From NCBI GenBank assembly GCA_001586965.3, contig LUCW03000684.1:35001-64930 (forward strand): DNA of 29,930 nt, given 5' to 3'. The position numbers and the translations under genes are program-made. This document shows positions 11,001 to 18,949 of this stretch, piece by piece; within the stretch, counting starts at the first letter, position 1; every line of letters starts with the position of its first letter. The notes under the pieces were generated by a model, which made no database searches, was not told where the DNA came from, and saw only the letters and a list, made by a program, of their open reading frames with translations. Source of the DNA: Sphaeroforma sirkka (lineage: Eukaryota; Opisthokonta; Ichthyosporea; Ichthyophonida).

Positions 11001-14000
11001 GTATCCCCAGCTGTGCATGCTTCTCTGAGCCAGTAGTGCTTAACCCTCTGCGCCTCATCGCTACTGATGGCCTTGGCAAGTTCCTGACCACGGGCATATA
11101 GGGGGTCGAGCGCAAGAGCGTACGCGATAATCTCACTGCAACCGTCTGTTATGCGCGAGTGAGGATATGAGTTGTGTGTGTCGATGTGTATTGTGTGTGT
11201 CGTAAATACTGCTACTATTACCGTCTGTTATGTGCGGGTGAGGATATAGATTGTGTGTGTCGTAGATACTGCTACTACTACCGTCTATTCTGTGCGGGTG
11301 AGGATATAAATTTGTGTGTGTGGATGTGTATTGTATGTGATGTAGATACTGCTACTGCTACCGTCTGCTATGAAGAGTGTCAATTTGGATTGTGTGTGTG
11401 GATGTGTATTGTGTATGATGTAGATACTACTACTACTTCTGTCTGCTATGGTGGGTGTTGGCTTGGATTGTGTTTGTATATATGTATTGTGTGTCGTAGA
11501 TACTACTACTACTACCAGCTATATAGTGTGGTGGTGGGAACAGATTGTGTTTATGTATGCAATTGTGAATCTGGTGTAGTAGCGTATCAGTGCGGGTGTA
11601 CACAAGTACAGTGTTAAGCGTGGTATTGCCCATAGAATTTTGTGCAGTGCGAGACACACTGCGGCGTGGAGTATCGACGAGCGTTCCTCGTAAGTGTATA
11701 AATTGTGTTATACTAGTGCATACATTGGTTGAGGATGTTCTAGAAATAGATCATGTCCCCTATGAGAAGATATTTATGATGTGAGGTTTGAATGAAGGTG
11801 AAGAGAAGATCAACAAACTTGCGCTACTTGTTGTGCGAGCAATTTGGACTAGAATTGTTTACAAGGAAACATGACACTGGTTTAGGTGCTTGTCGATTCC
11901 GATTGGTGGCATATAAAACAATACATTGTATATGCACATTCACAAGATATATATACATAATAAGTAAGCCGTAAACGCTTACACAATAATTCATATACAT
12001 ACTACGTCCTACAAATACATCCGCATACACAATATGTACGTGATACACAATACGTTCACATCCCCATCCACAATAACATTGATATGTACCCTCGATGTAA
12101 ATCACAGTCTATTTTTAACAAAGTGCAAACCTTAAAATCATATTATGTACTTGATTTTGAATGGATGTGTGCAGTGTCAATCGATATGTAACCCTCACGG
12201 AGACTCGTAAATAGAACCACACCTTTCACATACAATTATTCTTCCGCCACACGAAGCATACACACATACAAGCCCAATAAATATATATATATATATATAT
12301 ACCCATGCGGCATGCATATACACCCTATAGCCCCTACATACTGTAATCTCCAGCTGTGAATAACAGGACACACAGTCGATCGATAGCAGGCCAGCAGTGC
12401 TGTTCAGCTCGTAGCTGTTGTTAGAAGGTTGAAAGACGGGATGAGCATACGTCCACAAAGCGCCTAACATATGCAGTACACACCCTTTCTCCAGAGACTA
12501 TCAGAAGCATCGACATGAGATGCAGTTCTATTCATGTACTCAACACTCAGAGCGTGTGTGGCATCGGACAGCGAAAGAGGCGCGGGAAACGTAGGGAAGG
12601 TGGGGAGGGGGCAAGCTCAAGCTGTGCGCACTTTGCGTTAATCGGCTGAGGGGAAACATATAACCTACACCGGATATGTTAGGAACGTCCAGAGTGCATC
12701 TCACAGGTATATCTGCGTGCACGTCCAGATATACGCATATACACGTGCATATGTGCGTGAACGCGTACAGGATCTTGCCAACTATTACTACATATATCCC
12801 CACAACATACCGCTGATTGTGCACAACTAATGGCGAGTCCTATGTCGTCAGCACGAGTGGCTGCGTCCGAGAAGTTGAGCCATACGATGGGATCCGTGTC
12901 TTCTATCTTGGTAGCCTGTGAATGATATAGTTAGTTAAGTGTGTTACAAACAAAAAAATGGCTGCGACATGCGCTGAACCTTAAAACATAGGCATTGTCC
13001 AGAAACAACTGAGGGTGTGACTATAGAAATCGGGGTACGTTGTTCGCACGCGGCTGGTGGCACCACGAGTATGTTCGGATGTAGATATGGATATCACAAA
13101 CAATTTCAATGTGGATAAGATGTGTTTGTAGATAGCACATAGAGTGCAATGTGAATACGATGTGTTCGTAGATTTCACATACAATGCCATGTGAATATGA
13201 TGCGCTTGTAGACATCACATACAAAACAATGCGGATATGATGGGTTTGTAGATATCACATATAATGCATTGTGGATACGATGTGTATACGTGCGTATGTG
13301 AGGCCTGTAAAGGCGCGATAGAGGGAAGGATAGTGAGCATTAAAGTGAGTGTATTTGCCCATGCATGCATATACATACACAATTCACCACAACGACTGCC
13401 TCATCGAACTATTGACGATACTTGATTACATTGCTGAACCATGCAGGCATGGGATAAATGCCCATAAACACGCAACTACAACCGAACCTAATACCCAACA
13501 CAGCAGCTAAGTTTGTGATATCCCGCAAAATCTGAACGTGACTCCGCCAATCATATATCTGGCACCGTCTACCACAAACTCCGATTTCATTTTGCTAATA
13601 CGATTCTTAAACGGCTGATATGTCTATGCAGATTTATAGATTACTGAGCGTTGGCTGTATCCATACTTTGCCTGCGACATTGCAAGCAAAACATGCACTG
13701 GACATTCAGTCAGCACCATCTTTGACCACGGCAAAACATCGACTATGGCATCTAATATTACACACGACTCTAAAGGAATCAAAACCATACATTGCGGGGT
13801 ACGAGGTTCAAATACTAAACCTCATCCCACTATCCTAGTACGCATTTACTGACAGCACTTCAATACACTGCAACACCTCAACTGTATTCTACCAACCCAC
13901 GCGTCGATGGGGTTCATGAACAGACCTCAAAGAAGTACTGCAACGAATGGCTGAACAGCCCGTCGGTAGTACACAGTTGCGCAATGTTCTTGTTGATCAG

Positions 14001-16654
14001 ATACTTCAACCACAACATTGTGTGCGATCGCGGGTCTTTATTCCGCAGCACTTTGCGGTCAACCCCGACCATTTGCTTCGACATCAGCGCTTCGTTGTAG
14101 AGCTCCAATGCGAGCTTGTTGTCCCCGTGCTGTGATATGATGCATGAAAGACGTGTCAGGTTGGCGTGTTCGTGCGCAAATGCTGTGTGTACCGTATCTA
14201 AAGGGTAATAATTTCCGCCTTATCAACGTTATATTCAGACTGCATATGTAAGCAAGCAGGTATCCGTGTACACGCGCTAGTGGCTGATTACTTCATATAC
14301 CTAGGTGTGGGCAAACATGACATTCTCCAATCTGGCAGTGGAAACGATACAACAGGATCTAAGGAGTATGACGCTTTGGTTACCTATCGCGCTGACTATA
14401 ACTAAGTAGCAGATAAAACTGCATGGTACAAGCAAGCTCCTGTTGGTGTGGCGAATCTGCGACATATGTCACACCCACGCCGCTAGTACCTGCGAAGGCT
14501 TCGATTTCGAAGGGTATTTGTCACTTACAAAGCCACAACCACGGCCGCCTGCGTTGCCATGTGGCACTATAGCCTTGAATTTTCACAATATTGCACACCA
14601 CTACATACCTTCTGTGTCCTCAGAGCCCTCTCGTACACTCCCACAACGTGTGCCTCCTAATTGTGGTGTGTGCACGGATATGGAGAGGATAGACAATCAG
14701 ACGCGATGAACAGGGTTTGCTCATATTTGATTGATAGAAGAAAGTCATATTATAGGTATTATCCGGTATTGCGCCACGAAATTCGTAGGGATAGCATAAA
14801 GCCATTCTGATAGCTGATCACAACTTACACTATGTACTATAGACAGTTGTGCTCAATTCCTACATGCTTACATGGAGTTTGGCATATGTTTGATCAATGT
14901 CCCACCAGAAGCAGCCTTTGCAGATAAAAGACAATTGTAACAGCGTGACAAGATACATACTAATTGAAATGAAGAGATGATGAATACAAAGTATGCATGT
15001 TTCAAGCAAGCATGTGAACTAACAATATGTTTCTATACTAATTCTAGTATAGTCAGAGCAGCGAGTTTTTGTAGAATCGAACGATATACTAGCTTTAGAC
15101 TGTACACTTACACAAAGTTCTATACGCGTAAATAGTGCCTTGCACATATACAAACACATGGCGAGATACAAATGCGCATATGCATGATGTGTGTATGTAT
15201 ATGCAATAAAACCACATACTCAGATGTCAAAGCGAATGATCATGGGATATGTACGGATGTGCAACAAAATCACATACTTGGACGAATGCGCTTATGCCTG
15301 TTGTGTGTGCGTATGTGCAATAGAACCTTAAAAATAGATAAAAATAAAATGCAGAATGTATACACGAATATGAAACAGAAACATATAACTAGGTGCCGAT
15401 GCGTATACGAGCGATGTGTGTGAGCATATACAATAGAACCACATACTCCAGTACAAATGCGTATTTGCACGATGTGTGTATTCATGTACAGTTGGACCAC
15501 AGGCCTAAGCACAGATACGTATATACAGGATGTGTGTGCGTTTGTGCAAATCAATGCACCCAGGTGACGAATGCGTAACCAGAATACTAGACCCACATGC
15601 GCATATACGGGATATGGGTACGAAGGGTACGTATGCGCCACGGAGACACATACCAAGGCTTCTCGCGTAGGGCCCTCATCTGTGTGCTTGTGGAAGTCTT
15701 CCGTTGTTGTCTGTTGATTGAGCCCCGCAAAGGAAATCTGCTCAGGACACACGTTGTATAAAACATGAGACGTGCGCGTAAATGACTGCTACTGAGCGAA
15801 ATCGGCTGTGATATATAGACATACAAGAATGAGTATAATAAATATACGTCCGAAGTATTTCCACGGACTCATAAAGATCCGGTGTGGGCATCCCAATGCT
15901 TTACACGTAAACAAGATGTATACATGCACGTCGTGTATACGTATGGGCATGTATCAGCGCACCGTCCTTATAACTTGAGTACACATCTGCAATATGTACT
16001 TTACTACCGCGACAACAATACGGCCTTTCACTGTTATCGATTAGCAACATATCCTCTGTTTGTTCGTGTGCACATAAACGATTGCTTCGCAACCGAGCTA
16101 TTAGTGCCACTTATAAATGCGCCGAGGTCTGACTTTGTAAGTGTTTTCTGAGCAAATATACACTGTATGTAAATTTTAAAAACAGAACTATGTACCGCAG
16201 AGGTGTGTGTGAGGATATACTACATTTGTGCACGGCAGGAGAGTACTTGAGCACATGCTCCATTCATGCACAGCAGGGGTGTCTGTGAGATTTCAATACA
16301 CCACTTACTTTTATATAACCTACCACTCCACTTACAAGCTATTTTACACTTTGCAAGTAGCGTAGAAAGTTACAAGTGCATGAGATATGTGTTTGCTTCC
16401 AAGAATTCAATAGATCGCGGTACGTCCATAAGACCAGACCTTCATTCTCATTCTTCCAACATAATAACTAGTTCACTGCGTAATACTTATTTACAAAAGT
16501 GTCTATCAATAATTTTCCAAATCTACTTCAACGTCTCGTATCCACTCCGACCTGATATGATGAGTATACAGGAACTTGATGCCTTGTCACATTGAATGAT
16601 ACGTACCTAGACACATCACTTTACAGTATATGCTCTAATCAATATACATACCAT
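1895..16654 (-). CDS. CABIN1: CABIN1/Hir3-like HIRA-complex subunit, multi-exon, 3' end outside the window
   Basis: Reconstructed by joining exons on the minus strand: 16654-16652 (start codon, candidate), 15737-15654, 14129-13926, 12915-12811, 12414-12342, 11145-10989, [probable missing exon], 9372-9071, 8335-8239, 7781-7664, 7235-7163, 6167-2912, 2689-2545, 2036-1895, and perhaps 1015-918. Exon phases agree from exons 2 to 6 and from 7 to 13. The N-terminus (MISFAGLN), a TPR helix (LALELYNEAL), LKYLINKNIAQL, HCWPAIDRLCVLLFTAGDY, a basic RSSRL stretch and an EFL...NNG block match human CABIN1 in order, as recalled from the family. Family knowledge: CABIN1/Hir3 is the large TPR scaffold of the HIRA complex, which deposits histone H3.3 independently of replication in the nucleus. 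The calcineurin- and MEF2-binding C-terminus known in mammals would lie off the left edge. Six of the twelve donors listed here are GTATGT. Confidence 0.85.
2545..2689 (-). CDS. CABIN1: CABIN1-like exon 12
   Basis: 145 bases, entering in phase 1 and leaving in phase 2. The acceptor has a strong pyrimidine tract ending TCTGTACAG, and the donor is CCA|GTATGT. It encodes DWLTTYLSTAFEAHGNVDSL, then RCEVLARWGD, continuing the CABIN1 block [23 protein letters not shown]. The intron before it (2911-2690) is 222 bp. Confidence 0.85.
2912..6167 (-). CDS. CABIN1: CABIN1-like exon 11: giant Ser/Thr/Asp-rich insertion
   Basis: 3256 bases (1085 codons plus one base), entering in phase 0 at CACTCAACAG and leaving in phase 1 at GGAG|GTATGT. 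The first residues, IIWEDLLPTFIADSLKVLPG, align with CABIN1 FQELLMKFLPSRLRKLDP. The last, TPEFLAYQNNG, align with VHEFLLENLTNGG. In human CABIN1 these blocks are tens of residues apart; here about 1,050 intervene. The insertion is rich in Thr, Ser, Asp, Glu, Val and Ala with almost no aromatic residues and is probably disordered. It includes 27-residue tandem repeats (about 5249-5491) and a basic cluster SKKTRLDSK (near 3680) that could be a nuclear localisation signal. Plus-strand ORFs across this exon are antisense shadows. Confidence 0.85.
5249..5491 (-). repeat. 81-bp (27-residue) coding tandem repeat
   Basis: Three copies with an exact 81-base period (starts 5249, 5330, 5411), plus a partial fourth at 5492. 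Each encodes a unit of the type MTEESTGLADRPxVADVKQ. The period is a multiple of three, so the frame is kept. Weaker copies lie on both sides. Confidence 0.85.
6615..7020. repeat. AT-rich irregular tandem repeat in intron 10
   Basis: Repeated variants of ATCATACAGAAGAATAGAAA and AATAATAAA at irregular spacing, clearly sharing one ancestral unit. They fill much of the intron between exons 10 and 11. Confidence 0.65.
7163..7235 (-). CDS. CABIN1: CABIN1-like exon 10: RSSRL segment
   Basis: 73 bases, entering in phase 2 and leaving in phase 0. The acceptor is CACTGTAG and the donor GAG|GTAAGC. The codon split across the intron gives KPKRSSRL, matching the KRRSSRV motif of CABIN1, followed by an Ala/Glu-rich helix ending LDNE. 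Confidence 0.82.
7346..7565. repeat. 110-bp tandem duplication in intron 9
   Basis: Copies at 7346-7455 and 7456-7565 differ at only a few bases. The unit starts CTGATTGGCCATA and ends in TTGAGAACAAA(A/T)GACAC. Confidence 0.92.
7664..7781 (-). CDS. CABIN1: CABIN1-like exon 9: Lys/Glu-rich segment
   Basis: 118 bases, entering in phase 1 and leaving in phase 2. The acceptor is TATCAAACAG and the donor GATC|GTATGT. It encodes an acidic Ser/Ala stretch, then EQKAEREKEKAKEAAPKPKR, a charged helix that leads into the RSSRL motif of the next exon. This corresponds to the charged region before RRSSRV in CABIN1. Confidence 0.8.
8059..8218. repeat. 30-bp minisatellite in intron 8, about six copies
   Basis: Unit CAATTGTATAAGAA...AATACA recurs at about 8059, 8089, 8118, 8149, 8179 and 8209. 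Confidence 0.85.
8239..8335 (-). CDS. CABIN1: CABIN1-like exon 8: proline-rich linker
   Basis: 97 bases, entering in phase 0 and leaving in phase 1. The acceptor is TGTGTCAG and the donor AAAG|GTGAGG. It encodes FELSPALSALPKPPPELQPP followed by a basic stretch. The frame is open throughout and matches exon 7 phase. It is a low-conservation linker between the TPR block and the basic segment. Confidence 0.78.
9071..9372 (-). CDS. CABIN1: CABIN1-like exon 7
   Basis: 302 bases, entering in phase 1 and leaving in phase 0. The acceptor is CATCGGGCAG and the donor AAG|GTATGT. It encodes a basic helix (LADRLREKRLKRAKQYIDSA) and then NEATWGGVCDALLSAHR, comparable to the CABIN1 segment FFTWKCLGESLLAMYN. 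A plus-strand ORF over the same bases is a shadow. Its entry phase conflicts with exon 6, so a small exon between 10988 and 9373 is likely. Confidence 0.8.
9559..9744. repeat. 113-bp-spaced direct repeat around a telomere-like island
   Basis: About 73 bases beginning CTGGTA(C/T)ACGTGT and ending CTCCAGAT-like sequence occur at 9559-9631 and 9672-9744. Between them (9630-9658) are TTTAGGG-like units. Confidence 0.85.
9730..9896 (+). other. Unassigned open, GC-richer island in intron 6
   Basis: The plus strand encodes an open stretch beginning APDLADPEIRLAKFGLPGP that looks more protein-like than its surroundings and ends in a stop at 9896. I recognise no family. It could be a fragment of an inserted element or a decoy; it is on the opposite strand to the host gene. 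Confidence 0.3.
9990..11045 (-). repeat. About 200-bp diverged tandem array including the 3' half of exon 6
   Basis: Marker sequence resembling CTCTGAGCCAGTAGTGCT recurs at about 10005, 10214, 10406, 10577, 10782 and 11023, each preceded by a TACCGTTCT/TACCACAT-type box and followed by a CACATA-rich stretch. The copy at 11023 is coding sequence of exon 6; the others are in the intron. The 10740-10800 copy keeps an exon-like 3' end and a GTATGA donor-like site. Confidence 0.75.
10989..11145 (-). CDS. CABIN1: CABIN1-like exon 6
   Basis: 157 bases, entering in phase 1 and leaving in phase 2. The acceptor is GCATAACAG and the donor CG|GTAGGA. It encodes NGCSEIIAYALALDPLYARG and a helical continuation ending in DTATE. 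It follows exon 5 directly as the CABIN1 helix after the SDY turn. Both splice boundaries sit inside tandem repeat arrays that extend into the flanking introns. The donor is weaker than its neighbours, and the phase does not match exon 7, so the 3' boundary is less certain. Confidence 0.82.
11142..11450 (-). repeat. 60-80-bp tandem array that duplicates the exon 6 splice acceptor
   Basis: The sequence CCGTCTGTTATGYGCGRGTGAGGATAT on the plus strand recurs with starts at about 11142, 11221, 11281, 11361 and 11439. The first spans the exon 6 acceptor (AACAG|ACGG on the minus strand); the others keep AG or TAG at the equivalent position. Confidence 0.85.
12280..12301. repeat. (AT)n microsatellite
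   Basis: About eleven uninterrupted AT dinucleotides in intron 5. Confidence 0.95.
12342..12414 (-). CDS. CABIN1: CABIN1-like exon 5: TPR segment
   Basis: 24 codons plus one base, entering in phase 0 and leaving in phase 1. The acceptor is CTAACAACAG and the donor ACA|GTATGT. LRAEQHCWPAIDRLCVLLFT then AGDY is the clearest match in the gene, aligning with CABIN1 [20 protein letters not shown] then LSDY. Confidence 0.88.
12811..12915 (-). CDS. CABIN1: CABIN1-like exon 4: TPR segment
   Basis: 35 codons, phase 0 at both ends. The acceptor is CATTCACAG and the donor GCG|GTATGT. DTDPIVWLNFSDAATRADD followed by GLAISCAQSA fits a TPR with the Trp and Ala positions of CABIN1 (DVNLWYKIGHVALRL...ARHAFEE). 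Confidence 0.87.
13081..13289. repeat. 40-bp minisatellite in intron 3
   Basis: Unit GTGRATAYGATGTGTTTGTA followed by GATATCACATACAATGCAAT. Copies start at 13111, 13151, 13191, 13231 and 13271 with an exact 40-base period; a partial copy starts the array at 13081. Confidence 0.92.
13926..14129 (-). CDS. CABIN1: CABIN1-like exon 3: first TPR helices
   Basis: 68 codons, phase 0 at both ends. The acceptor is ATATCACAG and the donor GAG|GTCTGT. GDNKLALELYNEAL is a canonical TPR helix A. The segment around LKYLINKNIAQL followed by a Leu/Phe-rich helix (HSLQYFFE) matches the CABIN1 block LKYSTYKNLAQL...AMEFYLEA. Confidence 0.88.
15150..15580. repeat. About 57-bp diverged tandem repeat in intron 2, seven copies
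   Basis: Marker TGCAATARAACCACATAC recurs at about 15202, 15260, 15316, 15371, 15430, 15489 and 15546. GATGTGTGTRY and ACGAATGCGTAT boxes alternate with it. Confidence 0.8.
15654..15737 (-). CDS. CABIN1: CABIN1-like exon 2: N-terminal segment
   Basis: 28 codons, phase 0 at both ends. The acceptor is CTGAGCAG and the donor TTG|GTATGT. It encodes ISFAGLNQQTTTED and ends in TREAL, matching the N-terminal tail of CABIN1 (IRIAALNASSTIED...), which leads into the first TPR. Confidence 0.8.
16652..16654 (-). CDS. CABIN1: CABIN1-like exon 1: start codon only (candidate)
   Basis: On the minus strand an A-run is followed by ATG and directly by a GTATGT donor. Exon 2 begins in phase 0 with ISFAGLN and has no in-frame ATG upstream before a stop. 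Adding a lone Met gives MISFAGLN, close to the CABIN1 N-terminus MIRIAALN. I found no other ATG-GT site on this strand between 15740 and 16650. The 5' UTR would continue upstream of 16654. Confidence 0.42.
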
Positions 16655-17065
16655 TTTTTTTCTTAGTGACCCTCACAGATCTGGTGCAACGGCCTATATT
16701 CAATCTCGTCCGATGGGTTGTATTCAGTTCCAAGATGCACTCTCGCGTTGCTTGACAGTTTGACGCATACTTAAAAATCACACCATCCGCCAGGTGATAT
16801 TATGGGATTGGCTGTGTATTAGTTCTCTTCCACTCTGAGCATTAAAATACAAACCCCACAACCCACGTCAATGAAACTCTACTGCAATCTATTGAGGTCG
16901 ATCGAAAGATAAAGACTCTCTACGTGCTTGTCGTGTATTTACGAGATTTACATCAGAACTATTTTTATCAGAACTATTTACATCAGAACTATATTGATAT
17001 TAATTGTCTTTTTTTAAAAGTAAAACATATAAAAAGAAAGTACATCTCCACACGCCAGTCAGTAG

Positions 17066-17154
17066 TGACGTCATGCAATTTTATTAGCCCATCATGATGT
17101 CATCGCTTTCCGATACTTTCGTGTGGCGACCAACGCGCCAAAAAAAAAGCCAAT
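17066..17154 (-). promoter_or_regulatory. Candidate CABIN1-like promoter: CRE, E2F-type and CCAAT sites
   Basis: TGACGTCA, a perfect CRE/ATF palindrome, is at 17066-17073. CGCGCCAAA, a perfect inverse of the TTTSGCGCS E2F consensus, is at 17134-17142. CCAAT is at 17150-17154. They lie about 410-500 bp upstream of the candidate start codon at 16654. An E2F site would suit a histone chaperone gene, but this is motif matching only. Confidence 0.45.
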
Positions 17155-17707
17155 GAAATACTCTGTCATAAGTATTTTTTTTTTTTTGTAAACAAATCAA
17201 AAGTAACAGCGGGAGTTCTTGGAAGTCCTCTCCAGACTTCATTAACGACTTTTTTGTCTGTCTGTTATGTATTTCCCTATATTTAGGCCCCCAAGCAAAA
17301 TCACGTTCTGTAGAAATACGCCTACAAAAAGGCCAATTGAAGGAAAACTTCGTGTACGAAATGTTTTAACGCGTTGAAAGGCAAGTTAGCGGGCTGTAAG
17401 TTGTGAAGCCCTGGCTAACTAATTCAGTCGTCAAAATTAAAAGTTGGGGACTAGAAGTTAGGGGTGCAGTTTCAACACTTTCAGTCGCCATCATATCGGA
17501 GACATGTTTATCTTGCTTTTACGGCGCGTGCATGAGAGCTGTATAATAGTTGAAAGCAGCGGATTTTTGTACTCTATTATTTAATTTGTATCTCACGCAC
17601 GATGGCACACACAAGAACGGCCGATACAAGATTCGACATAAATACGGGGGCAGAACGCTATCCTGTAGTTCAATTTTTAGTGGTGACAGTAGTGTTTTGC
17701 TTCTAAG

Positions 17708-17715
17708 TATAAATA
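17708..17715 (+). promoter_or_regulatory. TATA-like box
   Basis: TATAAATA lies about 110 bases upstream of the ATG at 17824 on the same strand, a suitable distance for a TATA promoter of the interrupted plus-strand ORF. Confidence 0.4.
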
Positions 17716-17823
17716 GTATTTGAAACACAACGCACAGACCACTCTCGCATAGTTGTAAAACACACAATAGCTCACCGTATTACCCAGAAATATTAGAAAT
17801 TGCAAAAAAAAAAGCAAAACAAA

Positions 17824-17994
17824 ATGAGACCCGATAGAGATGACATAGACGAACTCATCAGAGAAGAGATAGAACAAGTCTCAAACCAGACTACTATTAT
17901 AATAGGGACACTACTGACAACCCCAGAGCTTGTCGAAGAGGTCTTTCTGCAATCTGTTGATGAACAAACTGTAAACTTCGATGGAAATTACTAG
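17824..17994 (+). pseudogene. Plus-strand ORF interrupted by the chromovirus LTR
   Basis: ATG at 17824 opens MRPDRDDIDELIREEIEQVS, then a hydrophobic-to-acidic helix ending VDEQT at the LTR edge (17969); the last eight codons read into the LTR (17970-17994). The composition resembles the start of a retroelement Gag, but I recognise no family. If the LTR element and one target copy are removed on paper, the frame stays open for only about 20 more codons beyond 25608. Another frame there is long, open and Gln/Pro-rich, so the ORF was either short or already frameshifted. Confidence 0.5.
17966..17969. repeat. Target site duplication (left)
   Basis: AAAC directly precedes the TGTAAAC start of the left LTR and recurs directly after the right LTR. 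Confidence 0.75.
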
Positions 17995-18564
17995 GTTTCA
18001 AACTATATTAAACTAAAATACAATTTAGTCAGTTAGGATTTAGCAGTGGTAGCTTGTGTAAGAATGATCGGGACTGCCTCTTGTTAAGAGCCTAAATATC
18101 CTCGATCACACAGGGCGTACCTCTAGCTGTTCTTTATTGAATAATTTTCACTAGAAGTACTAAATGTTCATGACCACTTGCCTAATTTGTAAATAGACAT
18201 AATAACGTAAGTCACGTTAATACATTAGCTGATATAAATAAAGTTCCATCTGAAGAAAAGTTAAAAAAAGAAAAAGACTTATTGGATTTTGGTGATTGGC
18301 GGGAGGACCAAAATCTATAAGTAGTAGTTCAGAGATTATAAAATTTAGTTTATAATATCCTACATCTACTAATGTCTCAAATAGGTCCAAGTAGATGAGT
18401 CATACCAAATACTCAGGCTATTGGAGCCATCAAAGTGAATTTAGAACACTTTGGAAATATTGGAATAAGAGCTTGCACTAAATTATTTAAAATACAAATA
18501 AAAACCAATGTATTATCTCAATTGATCTTGATATTTTAGACTGACCGGAGGCCGTATTTCTACA
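17970..18564 (-). repeat. 3' LTR of the chromovirus
   Basis: 595 bp, beginning TGTAAACTTCGATGGA and ending CCGTATTTCTACA on the plus strand. It contains about 25 bases near its start that the other LTR lacks. Confidence 0.93.
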
Positions 18565-18574
18565 TAGCCCCCAG
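18565..18574 (-). promoter_or_regulatory. Candidate polypurine tract
   Basis: Reading the minus strand, CTGGGGGCTA lies immediately before the TGTAGAAAT start of the 3' LTR. It is short and not purely purine, but it is in the position where the plus-strand primer is expected. Confidence 0.45.
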
Positions 18575-18949
18575 TAGCTTTTAGAACTACGAACGTACGT
18601 TAAGATACGATCTAGTTGGTAAAGCGAAAACCAAAGTAAAAACGGTTTCGGTCATGACTTATCGAGTAAGTATGTGCCTATATGTACGAGTTCAAGACTC
18701 ATGTTGTACTCTATGTCGTTTAGTATTTGGTCCAGTAACCATTTCCGATGTAGGCGCCTTACGTTTATTATTTGGTAAGGTAATAGCCAAAGGCTGTTCT
18801 TCATTAGTAAGGAAGTTTGAACAATTTTCTGCACTGTTGGTAAGCAGATCAGAAAGTTTAGTCACGTAGGAAGTAGGTGGCAAATAGGGAATTTCAGATC
18901 CGTCAGGGTTTGTAGTCACCTGAGGAAACCCTTTTCGTTTATCTCGTGT

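Larger units (their letters stand above)
16655..17823. other. Intergenic region and promoters
   Basis: No credible ORF. The region is AT-rich with a T15-like run near 17175 and a short triplicated ATCAGAACTAT motif near 16955-16992. It holds the CRE/E2F/CCAAT cluster and the TATA motif described separately. Confidence 0.6.

Noticed and set aside
13081..13289. CRISPR-like array
   Set aside because: The 40-bp units are contiguous with no unique spacers, in an intron of a eukaryotic gene; it is an ordinary minisatellite.
13795..13830. GGTTCAAATAC as a tRNA B box
   Set aside because: No A box at proper spacing and no cloverleaf pairing around it.
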